8,829 nt of DNA, taken from positions 1-8,829 of the forward strand of contig JAITVF010000204.1 in the NCBI GenBank assembly GCA_031285945.1. The letters are read 5' to 3'. Numbering within the stretch: the first letter of the stretch is position 1; the number at the start of each line of letters is the position of its first letter. This document shows, piece after piece, positions 6,331 through 8,829 of the stretch. The notes beneath the pieces are model-generated. The model saw only the letters and a list, made by a program, of their open reading frames with translations. It did not search any database and had not been told where the DNA came from. Source of the stretch: Oscillospiraceae bacterium (GTDB lineage Bacteria; Bacillota; Clostridia; Oscillospirales; Ruminococcaceae). A program made the translations under genes and the position numbers.

Positions 6331-6356
6331 GGCACACGGCCACCCGACCGTGTGCC
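6331..6356 (-). terminator. Hairpin between the 49-residue gene and the recombinase gene
   Basis: Arms 6331-6341 and 6346-6356 (GGCACACGGCC / GACCGTGTGCC) pair over 11 positions, including one wobble pair, with a 4-base loop. On the minus strand CACTATTTTC follows, a poor U-tract, so termination would be partial. It may attenuate recombinase expression or protect the upstream mRNA end. Confidence 0.5.
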
Positions 6357-6361
6357 TGTGA

Positions 6362-6511
6362 TTATGCGGAAGCTATTTTTTGCCCGTCGTTCCGGTCAAG
6401 TATCCTTATTATGGCGTCCGCAAAATCCGCCCACTCATCGTCTGTGCTGTCTTCGGGAAATATGTTGACGACCCGGAACCCATACATTTCCCCGGCATCA
6501 ATGGTTTTCAT
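6362..6511 (-). CDS. Small acidic protein, 49 residues, unknown function
   Basis: ATG at 6511 to TAA at 6362-6364 encodes a peptide beginning MKTIDAGEMYGFRVVNIFPE, then an acidic DSTDDEWADFADAI stretch and ending in QKIASA. AGGGAGG lies five bases upstream of the ATG, an excellent ribosome binding site, which is the main reason to call it real. It is the first sizeable gene upstream of the recombinase, separated by a hairpin. I do not recognise the family. Its place beside a large serine recombinase would suit a directionality or control factor, but it is acidic and shows no helix-turn-helix, so that is speculation. Confidence 0.65.
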   Translation of the reverse strand: MKTIDAGEMYGFRVVNIFPEDSTDDEWADFADAIIRILDRNDGQKIASA

Positions 6512-6561
6512 GACAACCTCCCTGTGTATGTCTTATTGGATTTTATGCGGTCAATTTTAAT
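6508..6561 (-). CDS. Possible 17-codon leader peptide with an ATT start
   Basis: AAAGGAG at 6570-6576 lies eight bases before an ATT, which opens IKIDRIKSNKTYTGRLS. Its TGA overlaps the ATG of the 49-residue gene (ATGA), a coupling arrangement. The ribosome binding site has no other obvious client. ATT is a very rare start codon, so this may be a decayed ATG or chance. Confidence 0.25.
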   Translation of the reverse strand: MKIDRIKSNKTYTGRLS

Positions 6562-6661
6562 AAAATGCGCTCCTTTCAAATTATGATTTGCATTCTTCCT
6601 TTCCTACAGAATATATAGGTAAGTTTCATCATAAAACTATTTAGCGCCGCCGTACTATGTA

Positions 6662-7525
6662 TCAGCGTAAGCGACCACGGCCGCGCTCGCGTTCATGCTG
6701 GCGTTCATGCTGCCAGCGTTCGCGCTCTCGGTTCTTGGCTACGATCTCACGATTAATATCGCCACGATTCGTTCGGATCCCGCGATCTTCCAGCGCTTTC
6801 GCCCTAGGACCAAGATGGATCGTCGGTTTGCGGCTGCTGCCTTGCCGCACGTAGCTGATGTTTGTTAGCACTCGATCAAGGCCTAAACGCTTGAATTCGC
6901 GATTACATGTGTCGGCCCAACTTTCACGCCACTCTTCCACTTTGTTGCCATCCCAGTCGTTTGTTCTGACACTCGCGCCGAGCCGAAAACACTTCTTGAT
7001 CGGATCGTAAATTCGGTTCCCATGTTCATCGAGAAAATAATTTCGTCGTTGCTTTGGCATCCACCGCCCACTTTCGTCAAGGGAGCGTGTTGTCAGTAAC
7101 ACATGGGCATGGGGATTGCCGTCGCCCTTGTCGTGTATCGACATATCGGCGCACATGCCACGGCTGGCAAAATTTTCTTCCACATAGCGTCGTGCCATTG
7201 CGATGGACTCGCTACGCGCCAAGTCTCTCGGTAAGGAGAACCTGACTGATCTGGCGAGCCGAGAGTTTTTGCAGCGCTCGACCCGTTCTACAGAGTTCCA
7301 CAGCGTTCCTTGGTAGTAAAATTCTTTTGGAGCATGGTCCGGTAACAGAATTTCGTGGTGCACGAGATCGTACCGTTGCGTGTAATCATAGGTCAGTCTG
7401 TTGCGCTCATCATAGAGCCGACTGCGGGCGCAGTAAGCGGCAAGCTGTACGGACGACCGGCCGTGGCTACGGCCTATAATTTCCAGATTCCAACTGATAA
7501 CGTCTAAAGTCTTCACAAATTCCAC
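6662..7525 (-). CDS. MobA/MobL (MOBQ) relaxase, short form
   Basis: 287 residues. The N-terminal MobA/MobL domain is clear: IIGRSHGRSSVQLAAYCARS (17-36) with the likely nicking tyrosine Y31, VHHEILLPDHAP (55-66), the metal-binding DKGDGNPHAHVLL (132-144, H139 and H141), and KPTIHLGPRAKALEDRGI near the end. Relaxases of this family nick oriT, stay linked to the 5' end and pilot the strand to the recipient. Many relatives are 400-600 residues, with a C-terminal helicase or primase part; this one ends in a low-complexity Arg/Glu/His tail. The given start is GTG after AGAGGAAGGCG; a second GTG at 7516 has better ribosome binding site spacing. The gene follows the small accessory gene with 71 bases between that hold the oriT candidate. 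Confidence 0.9.
   Translation of the reverse strand: MEFVKTLDVISWNLEIIGRSHGRSSVQLAAYCARSRLYDERNRLTYDYTQRYDLVHHEILLPDHAPKEFYYQGTLWNSVERVERCKNSRLARSVRFSLPRDLARSESIAMARRYVEENFASRGMCADMSIHDKGDGNPHAHVLLTTRSLDESGRWMPKQRRNYFLDEHGNRIYDPIKKCFRLGASVRTNDWDGNKVEEWRESWADTCNREFKRLGLDRVLTNISYVRQGSSRKPTIHLGPRAKALEDRGIRTNRGDINREIVAKNRERERWQHERQHERERGRGRLR
6689..6712 (+). repeat. Two tandem copies of a 12-bp unit in the relaxase tail
   Basis: GCGTTCATGCTG occurs twice back to back. It encodes the repeated H-E-R-Q/E part of the relaxase C-terminus and is part of a low-complexity end of that gene. Confidence 0.8.
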
Positions 7526-7558
7526 CGCCTTCCTCTCTGGCTAAATTTTAAACTTTGG

Positions 7559-7578
7559 GCGCACGTATGTAAGTGCGC
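7559..7578. other. Candidate origin of transfer (oriT) of MOBQ type
   Basis: GCGCAC (7559-7564) and GTGCGC (7573-7578) form a perfect inverted repeat with an 8-base centre, in the gap just upstream of the relaxase gene. The plus strand reads TAAGTGCGC (7570-7578). The minus strand reads TACGTGCGCCCA. MOBQ nic sites known from RSF1010-like and pIP501-like plasmids read about TAAGTGCG/CCCT, which gives 9 of 12 matches on plus and 10 of 12 on minus. By analogy the nick would follow TGCG on one strand. Position, stem and core all fit; the strand cannot be decided. Confidence 0.6.
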
Positions 7579-7596
7579 TGACTGACAAACCTATAT

Positions 7597-7914
7597 TTAT
7601 TGACTTTTGGATTGCCGCCGGGAATCAATTAAGCGCCGAATTGGTTCCTGCTTATCACGGAGTCCCGCGATAAGACTGTCAAACGAAGCAGCCAAAACGT
7701 CCCTCTCTTCGCGTGTCTGCTTCAGCGTAAAAGGTAGAGTATCCGGAAAATGCCTGATGATAGTTTCGCCTATCAGATAAATTCGCCTATTGTGTAACTC
7801 CCGTTCACGTTTAGATTGGCGGGCCATCCGATCACGATCCCGCTGCTTGAGCTGCTCGATCTCTGCCTTTTGCCTGGATATGCGATCATAAAAAATAATT
7901 TTTCCCCCCCCCAC
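7597..7914 (-). CDS. Small basic mobilization accessory protein (MobC/TraD-like?)
   Basis: Up to 105 residues, highly charged, with an N-terminal coiled-coil-like region (RQKAEIEQLKQRDRDRMARQ) and the motif ELHNRRIYLIGETIIRHFPD. That motif recalls the RTRRLIxLG element of small TraD/MobC-type relaxosome proteins that sit next to MobA/MobL genes. The likely role is to help the relaxase bind oriT, which lies just downstream. The start is unsure: GTG at 7914, three bases after the coupling-protein stop, runs straight through a nine-G tract and lacks a clear ribosome binding site; an internal ATG at 7827 would give 76 residues, also without one. Translation may be coupled to the upstream gene. 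Family assignment is tentative. Confidence 0.55.
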   Translation of the reverse strand: MGGGKIIFYDRISRQKAEIEQLKQRDRDRMARQSKRERELHNRRIYLIGETIIRHFPDTLPFTLKQTREERDVLAASFDSLIAGLRDKQEPIRRLIDSRRQSKSQ

Positions 7915-7917
7915 TCG

Positions 7918-8829
7918 TTAGCGCCCGAAGTGCCGCTTAAAGAATCCGATCACCTTACTAACCACAGATTTTACGGCACTGACAAACCATCCGTCCGTTT
8001 TGCTTTCATCAGCGCTCTCATTGCAAGTCCCTTTCTTTAGACGGCTGTGACCCTTCGGCGTAACCAAAATCACTTCGTCTTCGAGTCTGGCAAACTCGTC
8101 GGGTCGGATATACGGCTCGTATTGCTTGCTAGTGCTGATAGTGTAACCAATCTCAAACTCTCTGGTCCTAGGTTTTTTGGGTGAGTAACTCGTAGATCGC
8201 GTTACCTTTTCGACCTCATGGTCGCCGATCACTTCGCTCATATAACGCTGGCTCTGCGGGTCGTTCGCGCCCAAAAAAACCTTGTAGACGCAGTTGTCTG
8301 CGATGACACGCCGTCCGTGTTCTCCATAGATTAAGTCAAGCTGCGCTATGCTCTGGATAAATATGGCAATCGTCACTTGTTTACTCCGCAAAGTGGAGAC
8401 TGCGTTCACAATATCCACCTTGCCTAGTCTAGGGAACTCATCAAGGAGCAACAACACAGGTCGAGTCAGCACACCCTGCGGACTATACTTCTCCGGCCTG
8501 CGCTCCAAGTGCCGAAAAAGTTGGTTTGTCATCAACGTAATAGCCCCACGCCACTGTGCAATTTTGTCTTCTGGGATCGTAAGAAAAATGTTGTGGCTCT
8601 CCATGGTATTCCATGTAAAGCAGCTTGCATCTTTCGATGATTCTGAAAACGCTTCGCTAATGCAGGGATCCGTAGAGAAAACCATAATGTTGTTGCTTAC
8701 TTCGATAGCGATGTCGACCAGTACCTCCGGCTTCAGATCTTTGAGTTGACCGCAATAGATTTTTGCATAGGCATTGTCGCTTGACGCAATCTCGCCAAGA
8801 AGTTCCTCGGTCGGCGTGGTTAAAATGTC
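7918..8829 (-). CDS. TraG/VirD4-type coupling ATPase, C-terminal 303 residues (partial)
   Basis: The frame is open to the right edge, so the N-terminus, including the membrane anchor and Walker A motif, lies outside. The visible part has the Walker B motif PVLLLLDEFPRLGKV (about 124-138, D130 and E131), then IAIFIQSIAQLDLIYG (about 155-169) and DNCVYKVFLGANDPQSQRYM (about 178-197), all characteristic of TraG/VirD4. These hexameric ATPases dock the relaxase-DNA complex onto a type IV secretion channel at the inner membrane. The stop is three bases before the next frame, so the genes are probably co-transcribed and coupled. Its presence means the element has at least part of its own transfer machinery, more than a minimal mobilizable unit. 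Confidence 0.92.
   Translation of the reverse strand, partial: DILTTPTEELLGEIASSDNAYAKIYCGQLKDLKPEVLVDIAIEVSNNIMVFSTDPCISEAFSESSKDASCFTWNTMESHNIFLTIPEDKIAQWRGAITLMTNQLFRHLERRPEKYSPQGVLTRPVLLLLDEFPRLGKVDIVNAVSTLRSKQVTIAIFIQSIAQLDLIYGEHGRRVIADNCVYKVFLGANDPQSQRYMSEVIGDHEVEKVTRSTSYSPKKPRTREFEIGYTISTSKQYEPYIRPDEFARLEDEVILVTPKGHSRLKKGTCNESADESKTDGWFVSAVKSVVSKVIGFFKRHFGR

Noticed and set aside
6300..6335. Recombinase start at GTG 6335
   Set aside because: It would start within the hairpin at 6331-6356 and add residues ahead of the conserved MVAIYTRQS start.
2871..6632. TGAAACTTA shared by 2871-2879 (plus) and the region near 6621-6632 (minus)
   Set aside because: Nine bases in AT-rich DNA can recur by chance, and the flanks do not extend the match convincingly; not accepted as attachment-site copies.
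8348..8749. 133-codon plus-strand open frame
   Set aside because: Antisense to the TraG/VirD4 gene with its clear Walker B motif.
1..8829. CRISPR arrays, tRNA or rRNA genes
   Set aside because: No regularly spaced repeats and no cloverleaf or rRNA-like stretches were seen on reading either strand.

Overview
The window looks like chromosome from a spore-forming anaerobic Firmicute of the class Clostridia, joined to part of an integrated mobile element. The host assignment rests on a SpoIIQ-like sporulation protein, a PdaB-like deacetylase, a clostridial-type glutamate dehydrogenase, strong GGAGG ribosome binding sites and a moderate G+C content. Species cannot be named from this sequence.

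Host part (1-3.8 kb). The tail of one TauE/SafE half-transporter overlaps a second half-size TauE/SafE gene by ATGA (1-428). A SpoIIQ-like LytM protein follows (521-1291), preceded by a good match to a sigma-F promoter. It converges on gdhA (1464-2717, minus), with a 14-bp perfect palindrome between them acting as the likely shared terminator. gdhA has a plausible sigma-A promoter. About 0.4 kb of AT-rich intergenic DNA carries two related inverted repeats. Next is a polysaccharide deacetylase gene (3235-3819) that loses its C-terminus exactly where a foreign terminator begins.

Accessory part (3.8-8.8 kb). Every gene here is on the minus strand. Read in transcription order from the right edge: the C-terminal part of a TraG/VirD4 coupling ATPase; a small basic protein; a candidate MOBQ-type oriT; a MobA/MobL relaxase; a possible leader peptide; a 49-residue acidic protein too short for usual gene callers; a hairpin; a large serine recombinase; then a Phd/YefM-type antitoxin overlapping a Uma2-family (PD-(D/E)xK) nuclease; and a strong terminator. 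Together they form a mobilizable or conjugative element: the recombinase integrates and excises it, the relaxase nicks oriT, and the coupling protein delivers the DNA to a secretion channel encoded outside the window.

Most interesting points: the antitoxin-Uma2 pair, which has the genetic layout of a toxin-antitoxin or defence cassette but not the usual RelE/Doc partner; the oriT candidate beside the relaxase; the truncated deacetylase marking a probable element or cassette boundary; and small genes and G-tracts at the recombinase and accessory-gene starts. All functions come from reading motifs; no database search was done.
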